A DNA stretch of 44,764 nucleotides from an uncultured Verrucomicrobiota bacterium (GTDB lineage: Bacteria; Verrucomicrobiota; Verrucomicrobiia; Verrucomicrobiales; DEV007), in contig CACIUL010000025.1 of NCBI GenBank assembly GCA_902589825.1, positions 1 to 44,764 of the forward strand. Reading direction: 5' to 3'. Below the pieces are notes generated by a model. That model did no database searches. It saw nothing but the letters and a program-made list of their open reading frames with translations, and was not told where the DNA came from. A program made the position numbers and the translations under genes. Positions 1 to 7,890 of this stretch are shown here, in pieces (position 1 is the first letter of the stretch; the number at the start of each line of letters is the position of its first letter).

Positions 1-366
1 GAACTCATTAAAGCCGGCGCACTGGGTGCCGTGGTCATTGATGAAGGCAAATGGTGGGACCTGGGAACCCGCGAAAGCTACCTGGATGCCCACCTTGAAA
101 TTTCCCGATCCGGGTTCCCCTCCTACCTTGAGGGGCAAGCTACAGGCTGGAAAGAAAAGCTCGCTCCGGGTGCCTTGATTGCACCGGGAGCGAATATTGA
201 TTGTGCCTCCCACATTGGAGCCGGGGCAAATATCGGCGCCGGGGCCACCATCAAAAACAGCATCGTGTGGCCCGGGGGTGAAGTCGACCCCGGCGTCAAT
301 CTCACAAGATGTGTCGTACGCAGTGGGTCAATCGTTCATGACAACCTGGAGGATGCCGTCGTATAG
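1..366 (+). CDS. Sugar-1-phosphate nucleotidyltransferase, C-terminal part (MurU/GDP-mannose pyrophosphorylase type)
   Basis: The reading frame is open from base 1 and ends at TAG 364-366, so only the last 121 residues are present. They begin with the end of the catalytic domain (WWDLGTRESYLDAH, typical of the NDP-sugar pyrophosphorylase fold). Then come hexapeptide-like turns (APGALIAPGANI, IGAGANIGAGATI, NSIVWPGGEV) that build a left-handed beta-helix. Family knowledge: such enzymes transfer a nucleotide to a sugar 1-phosphate in the cytoplasm. The next gene, 26 bp away, is an AmgK-like sugar kinase. In known bacteria AmgK and MurU make UDP-MurNAc from recycled MurNAc, so this pair may do the same. 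MurU proper usually lacks a long beta-helix tail, so another sugar nucleotide is possible. The nucleotide-binding N-terminus is outside the window. Confidence 0.8.
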   Translation, partial: ELIKAGALGAVVIDEGKWWDLGTRESYLDAHLEISRSGFPSYLEGQATGWKEKLAPGALIAPGANIDCASHIGAGANIGAGATIKNSIVWPGGEVDPGVNLTRCVVRSGSIVHDNLEDAVV

Positions 367-392
367 TCATCACCCGTTTAGAAGTCATAGCC

Positions 393-1376
393 GTGCATCA
401 GGAAATTCTCAAGGCCACCTCCGACGCGTTCCCCTCACTCTCTTTGTCAGGAGCGCGGGTAGAACCACTCAACGAGATTGGAGGATCGGGACGCCGTTAC
501 CTGAGGATTCACACTGACTCGGAAAAAAGCCTTATCCTCATGGAATACACCGGTGAGCGCCCGGACAACCTGAAATTTATTCCGGCAGGCAGGATCCTCT
601 CGCGAAGCGGCAACAGGATCCCCGCAATCCTGCACCATGATGAAAGAAGGGGCAGGATCTGGATTGAGGACCTTGGCAGCAGGCACCTCTGGGATTACCG
701 TGAAACACCATGGCCTGAGAAGAGCCGTTTATACAAGGTGGTCATTGATGAGATAACCAAGCTCCATTCATTCGACCTGGACAAGCTCAGTGCAACCGAG
801 GAGGCCACCCTGGAGCCGCCCTTTGATGAAAAACTCTACAACTGGGAACAGGATTATTTCTTTGAGCACTTCCTTGGTCATTACTCACGGCGGGCCCCTT
901 CCTACCTTACCGCGTTGCGAGAGGAGCCGGAATTTGCAAACCTCGCCATGGAACTCGCTGCCCTGCCGAGGGTGCTGGTTCACCGTGATTTTCAGTCACA
1001 AAACATACTGATCCGGGACAACTGCCCCTACATGATAGATTATCAGGGACTGCGACTGGGGCTCGCGGCATATGATATTGCCTCGCTCGTCCACGATCCA
1101 TATGTTTGCTTAACCGGAAAGCAGCGTGAAGAACTCATCCATTATGCCTTCCGCCATCATCATTCCGACAAAGAGCAGCAAGCCTATACGCGGTGTGCCA
1201 CCCAGCGCCTCATGCAGGCTCTCGGGGCCTATGCCATGCTTGCCAACAGCTCAGGAAAACAGCATTTCCTTCAATATATTCCGTCCGCTCTTGAGTCTCT
1301 GCGCGAAATCCTGGAAAAAGAGGTTATTCTTCCAAGTCTTGTTCCATATTTAAGTGATGAGGCACTTTCTCTTTGA
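393..1376 (+). CDS. AmgK-like anomeric sugar kinase (aminoglycoside phosphotransferase family)
   Basis: 327 residues from a GTG start; no better start is seen. The kinase-like fold is shown by the catalytic loop VLVHRDFQSQNILI (HxDxxxxN) and the metal-binding IDYQGLRLGLAAYDIASL, where IDYQ replaces DFG. This version of the loop, followed by YDIASLVHD, is characteristic of AmgK-type cell-wall sugar kinases rather than antibiotic-resistance enzymes. AmgK phosphorylates the anomeric carbon of MurNAc or GlcNAc in the cytoplasm. The gene sits between a sugar nucleotidyltransferase and a GlgE-like protein, and its stop overlaps a possible TTG start of the next gene, so they are probably co-transcribed. 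Maltokinase, of the same superfamily, is the alternative because of the GlgE-like neighbour, but the DYQ motif fits AmgK better. Confidence 0.75.
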   Translation: MHQEILKATSDAFPSLSLSGARVEPLNEIGGSGRRYLRIHTDSEKSLILMEYTGERPDNLKFIPAGRILSRSGNRIPAILHHDERRGRIWIEDLGSRHLWDYRETPWPEKSRLYKVVIDEITKLHSFDLDKLSATEEATLEPPFDEKLYNWEQDYFFEHFLGHYSRRAPSYLTALREEPEFANLAMELAALPRVLVHRDFQSQNILIRDNCPYMIDYQGLRLGLAAYDIASLVHDPYVCLTGKQREELIHYAFRHHHSDKEQQAYTRCATQRLMQALGAYAMLANSSGKQHFLQYIPSALESLREILEKEVILPSLVPYLSDEALSL

Positions 1377-1390
1377 GAACAGGTAATTCA

Positions 1391-2479
1391 GTGACCCACA
1401 TGTCCATTTTTCAGGAAGACCCGCAAGAGGAGAAACTGACTATTGAGCCGCTGCCCAGTATCAACTGCCCGGACTCGGTGATACAGCCTGAAACCCTTAT
1501 ACAGACAATACCTGAAGCTCTCCCCGGAAAGCAACCGGGCCTTATGCAGCTGCCGCAAAGCGGGATCCCTGAACTGGGCAATGTGGAATGTTTCCGTGCT
1601 GCCCGGGAACCTCTTCCGGACCTGATTGACCGGGCAAAGGCAAGCAGCGCCGGGATATTTATCCTGCCAAGCCTTTTCCCTGAAGCCGGCAAGGACCTGG
1701 TTGGTTGTGATGAAGGCGGGCATTACACTATTTCAAGGGAACTGGGCAACCCCTTATCCTTTGGGGAACTTGCTGCAACAATCACCCGTCAGGGAAAAAC
1801 GCTCGGCCTCACTATCCCGCTGCAATGCTCCAGGGAGCATCCTTTCCGTATCAAGGCTCCGGAGGCATTCCATACAGACGGCACACCCCGCCTGGACAGT
1901 TCAAACTGGCACTTCCACCGGAAAAACTGGGAAGCGGTGTTTCGCTACTGGATTGTCCAGGGCATTGACATCTTTGAACTGAGCCAGATCGGGAAATTCT
2001 CACAGGTATTCTGGCAGAAGCTGATCGGTTCCCTAAGGGAAGACTTTCCAGGCACTGTGCTCACTTCCCTGGACAATTCCGATCCCGATCTCCGGCCAGG
2101 CCTTCCAGGGATCGGTTTCCCGCAATCAGGCACCCGTGCCGCCAATCTTCACGCCCCCTCAAATGGCATGGCAAAATCCGCAGGCACGCAACAGGAAAAA
2201 ACATTAGGCTGCTCAAGTTCCAACCCTCTTCTGAGTGCTTCAATCCGCAGAAATGCCGATGGAGAGTTACTCCTCAGGATCAGCAACGAGAATCCCTCCT
2301 CCACTCAATCCGGGCACATCCACCTTTTTGGCACAATCCCCGAATTACAGGAGCCCGAACACTACCATATGCACAACCTTACGGACGGAAGGTCATGTCA
2401 CTGGATCGGAACAACCAACTTTGTCTCAATGAAGGCGGGTGAAGCAGCCCGCACACTGCGTATCGAGCGCACGCACTAG
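1391..2479 (+). CDS. GlgE-derived GH13 pseudoenzyme (truncated, catalytic residues lost)
   Basis: 362 residues from GTG 1391, which has AGG a few bases upstream; TTG 1373 and ATG 1400 are other possible starts. The middle aligns by eye with alpha-1,4-glucan:maltose-1-phosphate maltosyltransferase (GlgE): EGGHY (108-112), LQCSREHPF (144-152), a helix with RYWIVQGIDIF, FWQKLI, and IGFPQSGT (241-248). The end (HNLTDGRSCHWIGTTNFVSM, then AGEAARTLRI) matches the GlgE C-terminal beta-sandwich. GlgE is about 660 residues. Here the N-terminal domain and roughly the second half of the barrel are missing and replaced by a short polar linker. The nucleophile Asp of GlgE (FRVDNPHTK) corresponds to Ser198 (FELSQIGKF) and the acid/base Glu (LAEAF) to Leu227 (TSLDN). 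Catalysis is therefore not expected. A binding or regulatory role is inference. No signal peptide is seen. Confidence 0.7.
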   Translation: MTHMSIFQEDPQEEKLTIEPLPSINCPDSVIQPETLIQTIPEALPGKQPGLMQLPQSGIPELGNVECFRAAREPLPDLIDRAKASSAGIFILPSLFPEAGKDLVGCDEGGHYTISRELGNPLSFGELAATITRQGKTLGLTIPLQCSREHPFRIKAPEAFHTDGTPRLDSSNWHFHRKNWEAVFRYWIVQGIDIFELSQIGKFSQVFWQKLIGSLREDFPGTVLTSLDNSDPDLRPGLPGIGFPQSGTRAANLHAPSNGMAKSAGTQQEKTLGCSSSNPLLSASIRRNADGELLLRISNENPSSTQSGHIHLFGTIPELQEPEHYHMHNLTDGRSCHWIGTTNFVSMKAGEAARTLRIERTH

Positions 2480-2500
2480 AACAACAGGGTAAAAGAACCA

Positions 2501-3808
2501 GTGAGAAATAATCAAAGGGCCATTATCTTTCTGCTGTTCTGCCTGTCCGCGGCATTCTTTGTCAACCGCGAGGAACAGCGCGGCGCCATGGCTGGCCTCA
2601 ATGCATCCTATGAGGACTGGTTGCGGGCAGCCGGAGGGGAGGAACTTACTCCGCCATCAGTGACCCTGCTGAGAATCGACGACTCGGAAACCGGCTTCTG
2701 GACCTGGCCACCAAACCCGCTGGATTATGCACAGTTACTGCAACGCCTGAAGTTCTTCCAACCGAAGGTCGTTGCCATGGAAGTCCCCCTGTCCTGGCAG
2801 GGTGCTGACCAGGGACTGCTTGATGCCCTGCGCACCGCCTGCCTGCAGTATGGCGAGGGCCAAATCCTGCTGAACGCAATCCTGCAATTCAACTCGGCTG
2901 CCAAAAAACCCGAGGAAGCCACCCTCAGCCTCCTCTGGCCGCTTCCCGCGATTAAAGGTGACATCGATAAAATACCGGCTTTCACCAATATCCTCTCTCT
3001 GCCGGACCCGCGCCTTACCTCGCTGGGTTTTCCATCAGGATTCACTGCCATTGACCTCGGTGAAAAAACCGGCCCGGAAAACGTGCTGAGTGTTCCTCTA
3101 CTTGCCCGCGTCAACCAGACGGTCATTCCCTCTTTTGTGCTTTTGGCAACCATGCTGGAACTCGGCGTCACGGCAGGCGAGGTCGAAATACAACTCGGCC
3201 GAACGATTCGCGTGGGAAACAAGGCTGTAATCCCGATTGATGCCTCAGGGGCGCTTGTCGTGTCCAGCGCAACAAGGGCCCTGCCCGACATCCAGAATGC
3301 CAGTATCCTGGCACACGATCCCCGGGAAGAAGGGGGCAATGGCACAGGCGGGCTGGACAAGCCGGAACGTGATGCCCTCCAGAAGCGAGTCATCCTCCTT
3401 GGGCTGGACCACAAGGGATCACGCACCGTTTCCACAGGAAGTGACAAGAAAATCTCCCAGGCCGAGCTCTTCGCGATGGCCATTGCCACCATACAGAGCA
3501 ACAGCTACTCCAACCAGGCCGCCCGACATACGGCCTGGATTTCCTGGGCTCTCATCATGGCAGCAGGACTGGTGACTCTCAGGCGGCATCGGAGGCGGGC
3601 AGTGGGCCTGTCACTGCTGCTGGTATTACTGTATTTCACCATCAGCATGATTGTCTTCCAGTCCACCCAGCACTGGATTTCCCCTGCAGTGCCAATTACC
3701 CTTTTATCCTGCACCTTTTTAAGTGCCCTTCTGCTCACCGCTCCCATTAAGGAAATACAAGCAAGCAACAGTGCCGAAGAACCCGGTGACAGAAATGAGA
3801 ATGCATGA
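2501..3808 (+). CDS. CHASE2-domain membrane protein without an output domain
   Basis: 435 residues from GTG 2501, chosen because it keeps the first membrane helix (AIIFLLFCLSAAFFV, about 8-22); ATG 2588 would lose it. The outer segment has CHASE2 features: a D/N-rich start (YEDWLRAAGG), VTLLRIDDSETGFWTWPPNPLDYAQLLQRL, then FFQPKVVAMEVPLSW. It ends with about three hydrophobic helices (WISWALIMAAGLVTL, GLSLLLVLLYFTISMIVF, AVPITLLSCTFLSALLL) and a short charged tail. In known CHASE2 proteins these helices lead into a cyclase, kinase or other output domain. Here the gene stops about 20 residues after the last helix. It is 21 bp behind the GlgE-like gene and 43 bp before the next, so an operon is likely. 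Ligand unknown. Confidence 0.7.
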   Translation: MRNNQRAIIFLLFCLSAAFFVNREEQRGAMAGLNASYEDWLRAAGGEELTPPSVTLLRIDDSETGFWTWPPNPLDYAQLLQRLKFFQPKVVAMEVPLSWQGADQGLLDALRTACLQYGEGQILLNAILQFNSAAKKPEEATLSLLWPLPAIKGDIDKIPAFTNILSLPDPRLTSLGFPSGFTAIDLGEKTGPENVLSVPLLARVNQTVIPSFVLLATMLELGVTAGEVEIQLGRTIRVGNKAVIPIDASGALVVSSATRALPDIQNASILAHDPREEGGNGTGGLDKPERDALQKRVILLGLDHKGSRTVSTGSDKKISQAELFAMAIATIQSNSYSNQAARHTAWISWALIMAAGLVTLRRHRRRAVGLSLLLVLLYFTISMIVFQSTQHWISPAVPITLLSCTFLSALLLTAPIKEIQASNSAEEPGDRNENA

Positions 3809-3851
3809 CAACCAACAGAAGGCCCGCCATTTCCGGTCCGCATAATTCACC

Positions 3852-5132
3852 ATGAAACGCCGCACAGCCCTCAAGCAGTCCCTTGCCGCAGCAACCTCCG
3901 TTTCGCTGCCGACGATTATTCCCTCCCATGTCCTTGGAAAGGAAGCGCCAAGCAATAAAATCACCATTGGCATGATCGGCACGGGAAACCACGGCATTCA
4001 CCGCAACCTGAACATGTTCCTGCGCCAGCCTGATGCCAGGGTCCTTGCAGTATGTGACGTTTTCAAGAGCCGCATGAATAAAGCAGCCGGCATCACTGAC
4101 AGGCACTACGGCAAGAGTGGCTGTTCACAACATACGGATTTCCGGGAAATTCTCGACCGGGATGATATTGACGCGGTCATGATTTCAACACCCGACCACT
4201 GGCACACGCTGATGAGCGCAATGGCAATACGCCGCGGGAAGGATGTCATCTGCGAAAAGCCCACCCTCACCATCGCCGAAGGCCGCTACCTCTCTGACCT
4301 TGTGAAGAAAAGCGGCAAGGTGTTCCAGACTTCTACCGAAGACAGGAGCCTGTTCGTCTACCACAGGCTCGCTGAGGCAGTTCGCAACGGCCGCATAGGC
4401 AAACTGGAAAAAATAAAGGTCACCCTCCCTGCCGGACAGCGCTTCCCCAATGAAAAACCGATGGCGCCTCCTGATGACCTTGCCTACGACCTTTGGCTGG
4501 GACCCGCACCACACGCCCCATACACCAGAAACCGGACCGAGAGGCAACACTGGCGCCATGTCTGGGACTACTCAGGAGGAAAATTCTCAGACTGGGGCAT
4601 GCACCAGCTTGACACGGCACAGTGGGCCAACGACACGGAGCACACCGGCCCTGAGAAGGTCAGTGGCAAGGGAACCGTCAACGAGGGAAGCATATATAAC
4701 ACGTTCATTGAATACGAAATCGACTACAGTTATGCCAACGGAGTTGAGCTCAACGTGAAAAGCGGAGGCACAAGCCTGCATTTCTACGGAAGTGATGGCT
4801 GGTGCGGCAGCAAGAGCTGGGATTCAGGCCTTGAGGCAAGCAACAAGGACATTGTCAGGGAACCAATTCCTGCTGACGGACTTCACCTCTATACCTGCAA
4901 GGGCGGCGAACACCGTAACTTTCTCGACTGCGTCAAAACACGCAAAGATCCCTATTTTCCCGCGGAAATAGGTCACCGCTGTGCAAGCCTTTGCCACCTG
5001 GGCAACATCTCCATGCGGCTCAATACCGCCCTGTGTTGGGACCCGGAAAATGAGGAATTTATCGGCAATGCCCAGGCCAATTCCATGCGCAAGCGCGCGA
5101 TGCGCAAGCCTTGGGACCTGGCAACCTCCTGA
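3852..5132 (+). CDS. Tat-exported Gfo/Idh/MocA family oxidoreductase
   Basis: 426 residues. The N-terminus MKRRTALKQSLAAATSVSLP is a twin-arginine signal, so the protein is probably exported folded with its cofactor. The Rossmann fold starts with ITIGMIGTGNHGIH (GxGxxG). DHWHTL and the ICEKPTLT segment (EKP with the catalytic Lys) are typical of the family, followed by the usual C-terminal beta-sheet domain. Family members oxidise or reduce sugar and inositol hydroxyls with NAD(P). Tat-exported paralogues of unknown substrate are abundant in Planctomycetes and Verrucomicrobia. It follows the CHASE2 gene by 43 bp and converges on ahcY. The second copy in this window, at 38.3-39.7 kb, is clearly diverged. 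The substrate cannot be told from sequence. Confidence 0.9.
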   Translation: MKRRTALKQSLAAATSVSLPTIIPSHVLGKEAPSNKITIGMIGTGNHGIHRNLNMFLRQPDARVLAVCDVFKSRMNKAAGITDRHYGKSGCSQHTDFREILDRDDIDAVMISTPDHWHTLMSAMAIRRGKDVICEKPTLTIAEGRYLSDLVKKSGKVFQTSTEDRSLFVYHRLAEAVRNGRIGKLEKIKVTLPAGQRFPNEKPMAPPDDLAYDLWLGPAPHAPYTRNRTERQHWRHVWDYSGGKFSDWGMHQLDTAQWANDTEHTGPEKVSGKGTVNEGSIYNTFIEYEIDYSYANGVELNVKSGGTSLHFYGSDGWCGSKSWDSGLEASNKDIVREPIPADGLHLYTCKGGEHRNFLDCVKTRKDPYFPAEIGHRCASLCHLGNISMRLNTALCWDPENEEFIGNAQANSMRKRAMRKPWDLATS

Positions 5133-5186
5133 GATTCAGGCAGCAGGAATACCTGTCATCCCTGGCCGGATGGCACCCCGCCAATA

Positions 5187-6611
5187 TCAATACCGATAGT
5201 GCTCAGGCTTAAAGGGACCTTCCTGGGCAACGCCTATATAGTCCGCCTGCTCCTCGGTAAGCAGGGTCAGCTTTGCCCCGACCTTCTCAAGGTGCAGCCT
5301 GGCAACTTCCTCATCGAGTTTTTTCGGCAGGACATAAACCCCGGGGGCATAAGTCTCCCGGTTCTTCCACAGGTCGATCTGCGCAAGGGTCTGGTTGGTA
5401 AAGCTGTTGGACATGACAAAGCTCGGGTGACCCGTTGCACATCCCAGGTTTACCAGGCGACCTTCTGCCAACATATATAGTTGGCGGCCATCGGCCATCG
5501 TATACTGGTCAACCTGCGGCTTCACGCTCTCCTTGCTGACTCCTTCCGCGGCATTGAGCGCATCAACCTGTATCTCGTTGTCAAAGTGGCCGATATTGCA
5601 CACAATTGCCTGGTCCTTCATCGCCACGAGGTGCTCAAGACGGATGATGTCCTTGTTACCCGTGGTCGTGACATAGATATCTGCCCAACCGAGGGTATCC
5701 TCTACGGTAAGGACACGGTAACCCTCCATCGCCGCCTGTAAGGCACAGATTGGATCAATCTCGGTCACGACCACCTGCGCACCCTGTCCACGCAGGGACT
5801 GAGCACAACCCTTGCCGACATCCCCGTAACCACAAACGACGGCAACCTTGCCGGAGATCATCACATCAGTGGCCCGCTTGATGCCATCAACGAGTGACTC
5901 GCGACAGCCATACAGGTTGTCAAACTTGGACTTGGTGACCGAATCATTGACGTTAATGGCAGGCACGCGAAGCTTGTCCTGCTCAGCCATCTGGTATAGG
6001 CGGTGCACCCCCGTGGTGGTCTCCTCGGAAACACCTTTCCAGTCCTTCAAGAAGGCCGTCCATTTGATCGGGTTATCAGAATGAATTGTTTTCAGCAGGT
6101 CCTTGATTACCTGCTCTTCATGCGAGGTGCTTTCACCTTCCACCCAGTGCGACCCCTCCTCAAGCTCAGCCCCCTTGTGGATGAGCAGCGTGGCATCCCC
6201 CCCATCATCAACAATGAGCTCCGGCCCGCTGCCATCAGGCCAGGTAAGCGCATTCAGCGTGCATTCCCAGTATTCCTCAAGGGTTTCACCCTTCCACGCA
6301 AAAACAGGAACCCCTGCAGCCGCAATGGCGGCGGCGGCATGATCCTGGGTTGAGAATATATTGCAGGAACACCAGCGCACATCAGCTCCCAGGTCCCTGA
6401 GTGTTTCAATGAGTACGGCAGTCTGGATCGTCATGTGCAGCGAACCCATCACCCTGACACCCTCAAGCGGTCTCTCGGAGGCATACTTTTTTCGAGTAGC
6501 CATCAACCCCGGCATCTCATGCTCAGCGATTGCAATTTCACGCCTGCCCCAGTCGGCAAGGCTGATATCCGCAACTTTATAATCTTCCTTGTTTTCTGTG
6601 ATTGTACTCAT
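5187..6611 (-). CDS. ahcY: Adenosylhomocysteinase
   Basis: 474 residues, full length for the long bacterial form. It hydrolyses S-adenosylhomocysteine reversibly to adenosine and homocysteine with tightly bound NAD, keeping methyltransferases free of product inhibition. Visible are [16 protein letters not shown] and [16 protein letters not shown] near the N-terminus, the segment [17 protein letters not shown] with active-site Lys and Asp, the NAD loop [16 protein letters not shown], and the conserved C-terminal KPEHYRY. It lies 29 bp downstream of metK on the same strand, so the two almost certainly form one operon that makes SAM and disposes of SAH. The divergent SahR-like regulator fits control of this operon. 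It converges on the oxidoreductase gene with a 54-bp gap in which no clear terminator was seen. Confidence 0.97.
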   Translation of the reverse strand: MSTITENKEDYKVADISLADWGRREIAIAEHEMPGLMATRKKYASERPLEGVRVMGSLHMTIQTAVLIETLRDLGADVRWCSCNIFSTQDHAAAAIAAAGVPVFAWKGETLEEYWECTLNALTWPDGSGPELIVDDGGDATLLIHKGAELEEGSHWVEGESTSHEEQVIKDLLKTIHSDNPIKWTAFLKDWKGVSEETTTGVHRLYQMAEQDKLRVPAINVNDSVTKSKFDNLYGCRESLVDGIKRATDVMISGKVAVVCGYGDVGKGCAQSLRGQGAQVVVTEIDPICALQAAMEGYRVLTVEDTLGWADIYVTTTGNKDIIRLEHLVAMKDQAIVCNIGHFDNEIQVDALNAAEGVSKESVKPQVDQYTMADGRQLYMLAEGRLVNLGCATGHPSFVMSNSFTNQTLAQIDLWKNRETYAPGVYVLPKKLDEEVARLHLEKVGAKLTLLTEEQADYIGVAQEGPFKPEHYRY

Positions 6612-6640
6612 GAAAAATCGATAATTGATAGCTGGTTAAA

Positions 6641-7849
6641 TCAGGAACCGGATGCTGACCTTAGCTCCTCCACCTTGTCGGTCTTTTCCCAACGCAGAGA
6701 ATCAAGGTCATCTTCCCTGCCAAAGTGACCATAGTTGGTCGACTTGAGATAAATCGGTCGCAGTAAGTCCAACTGAGAGATGATATCTGCCGGCTTGAAG
6801 GAAAACACCTCACCGACCGCCTTCTCGATTTTTGCCTCATCCACGGTATTGGTATTGAAGGTATCAACGGTCAGGGAAACAGGCTCGGGATAACCTATTG
6901 CGTAAGCCGTCTGCAGCTCACAGCGATCAGCAAGGCCGGCGGCCACAATATTCTTGGCAACCCAGCGGCACATGTAGGCAGCTGAACGGTCAACCTTTGA
7001 GGGATCCTTTCCCGAGAAGGCGCCTCCTCCATGCCTTCCCATGCCACCATAGGTATCGACAATAATTTTCCTGCCTGTCAGGCCGCAGTCCCCTTCGGGA
7101 CCACCCACAACAAATAAACCGGTCGGGTTGATGTGATACTTGGTGTCCTCAGTCAGCAGGTCGGCGGGCAAAACCTTCTCAATGAGATCCCTGCCAAGGG
7201 CTTCACGAATCTCAGAAGTTGAAATTTCCTCGGCATGCATCGTGGAAACAACCACCGCGGTAATGCGGCTTGGCTTACCCTCCACGTATTCAACAGAAAC
7301 CTGTGTCTTTGAATCCGGGCGCAGCCAGGTATGGACACGGTCCTTGCGCAACCGGGTCAACTCCTCACCAAGCCGGTGTGAATAGGCAATGGGTGCGGGC
7401 ATTAACTCTGCCGTATCATTACAGGCATAGCCAAACATTATCCCCTGGTCACCCGCTCCCTGTTCGGCAGTCTCCTTGTCAGCAGCAGCCGAGTCATCAA
7501 CACCCTGCTTGATATCAGGGGACTGCTGCCCGAGCAGGTTCAAGAAAAAGAAACCCTGCGCGTCAAACTTGCAGTTATAACTGTAACCACTGCCCTCTGC
7601 ATAGGAGGAGTCATAGTTCATGTCCACCAGCACTTCCTTGACTAACTGCCGGTGATCAAGGCTTGCGTTGGTTGTGATTTCCCCCCCAAGGATGACGGCA
7701 TTGTCCTTTACCATGGTTTCGCAGGCAACACGCGAAGCGGCATCCTGTTTGAGGCAGGCATCAAGGACGGCATCAGAAATCGTATCGCAAACCTTGTCAG
7801 GGTGGCCTTCTGTGACGGATTCCGAGGAAAAAATGAAGCTGTTTGCCAT
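6641..7849 (-). CDS. metK: S-adenosylmethionine synthetase
   Basis: 402 residues. It makes SAM from methionine and ATP in the cytoplasm. Motifs include [20 protein letters not shown] at the N-terminus (ATP and metal binding), [14 protein letters not shown], and the glycine-rich phosphate loop [19 protein letters not shown]. The start is fixed by homology ([19 protein letters not shown]). The ATG directly abuts the outermost operator half-site, so there is no room for a Shine-Dalgarno sequence. A possible promoter on the minus strand has -35 TTGACG (7898-7903) and -10 AACATA (7875-7880), with 17 bp between. The -35 would lie inside the sahR-like coding region and the operator would cover the -10 and start point. 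First gene of metK-ahcY. Confidence 0.97.
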   Translation of the reverse strand: MANSFIFSSESVTEGHPDKVCDTISDAVLDACLKQDAASRVACETMVKDNAVILGGEITTNASLDHRQLVKEVLVDMNYDSSYAEGSGYSYNCKFDAQGFFFLNLLGQQSPDIKQGVDDSAAADKETAEQGAGDQGIMFGYACNDTAELMPAPIAYSHRLGEELTRLRKDRVHTWLRPDSKTQVSVEYVEGKPSRITAVVVSTMHAEEISTSEIREALGRDLIEKVLPADLLTEDTKYHINPTGLFVVGGPEGDCGLTGRKIIVDTYGGMGRHGGGAFSGKDPSKVDRSAAYMCRWVAKNIVAAGLADRCELQTAYAIGYPEPVSLTVDTFNTNTVDEAKIEKAVGEVFSFKPADIISQLDLLRPIYLKSTNYGHFGREDDLDSLRWEKTDKVEELRSASGS

Positions 7850-7877
7850 ATATCTAAATATCGTGATATGTTGATAT
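7850..7877. promoter_or_regulatory. Four-half-site operator between metK and the sahR-like gene
   Basis: The 41-bp divergent gap holds ATATC at 7850-7854 and 7858-7862, and GATAT at 7865-7869 and 7873-7877. The inner pair forms ATATCGTGATAT. The outer pair is placed with exact two-fold symmetry around the same centre (7863.5) at an 8-bp offset. Known SahR regulators bind AT-rich palindromes upstream of SAM-cycle genes and release them when SAH rises. Nested dyads suggest two dimers side by side, or alternative registers. The site touches the metK start codon and lies 13 bp before the sahR-like start, so it can control both directions. Binding itself is inferred. Confidence 0.7.
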
Positions 7878-7890
7878 GTTTACCTGAATT

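Noticed and set aside
393..1376. Antibiotic-resistance aminoglycoside phosphotransferase
   Set aside because: The superfamily fold is shared, but the IDYQ/YDIASL form and the neighbouring nucleotidyltransferase point to an AmgK-type sugar kinase.
2725..3501. 258-codon open frame on the minus strand
   Set aside because: Lies entirely antisense to the CHASE2 gene; Ser/Arg-rich composition with no recognisable domain, typical of a shadow frame.
7850..7890. SAM or SAH riboswitch in front of metK
   Set aside because: The 41-bp gap is too short for any known aptamer and is filled by the symmetric operator.
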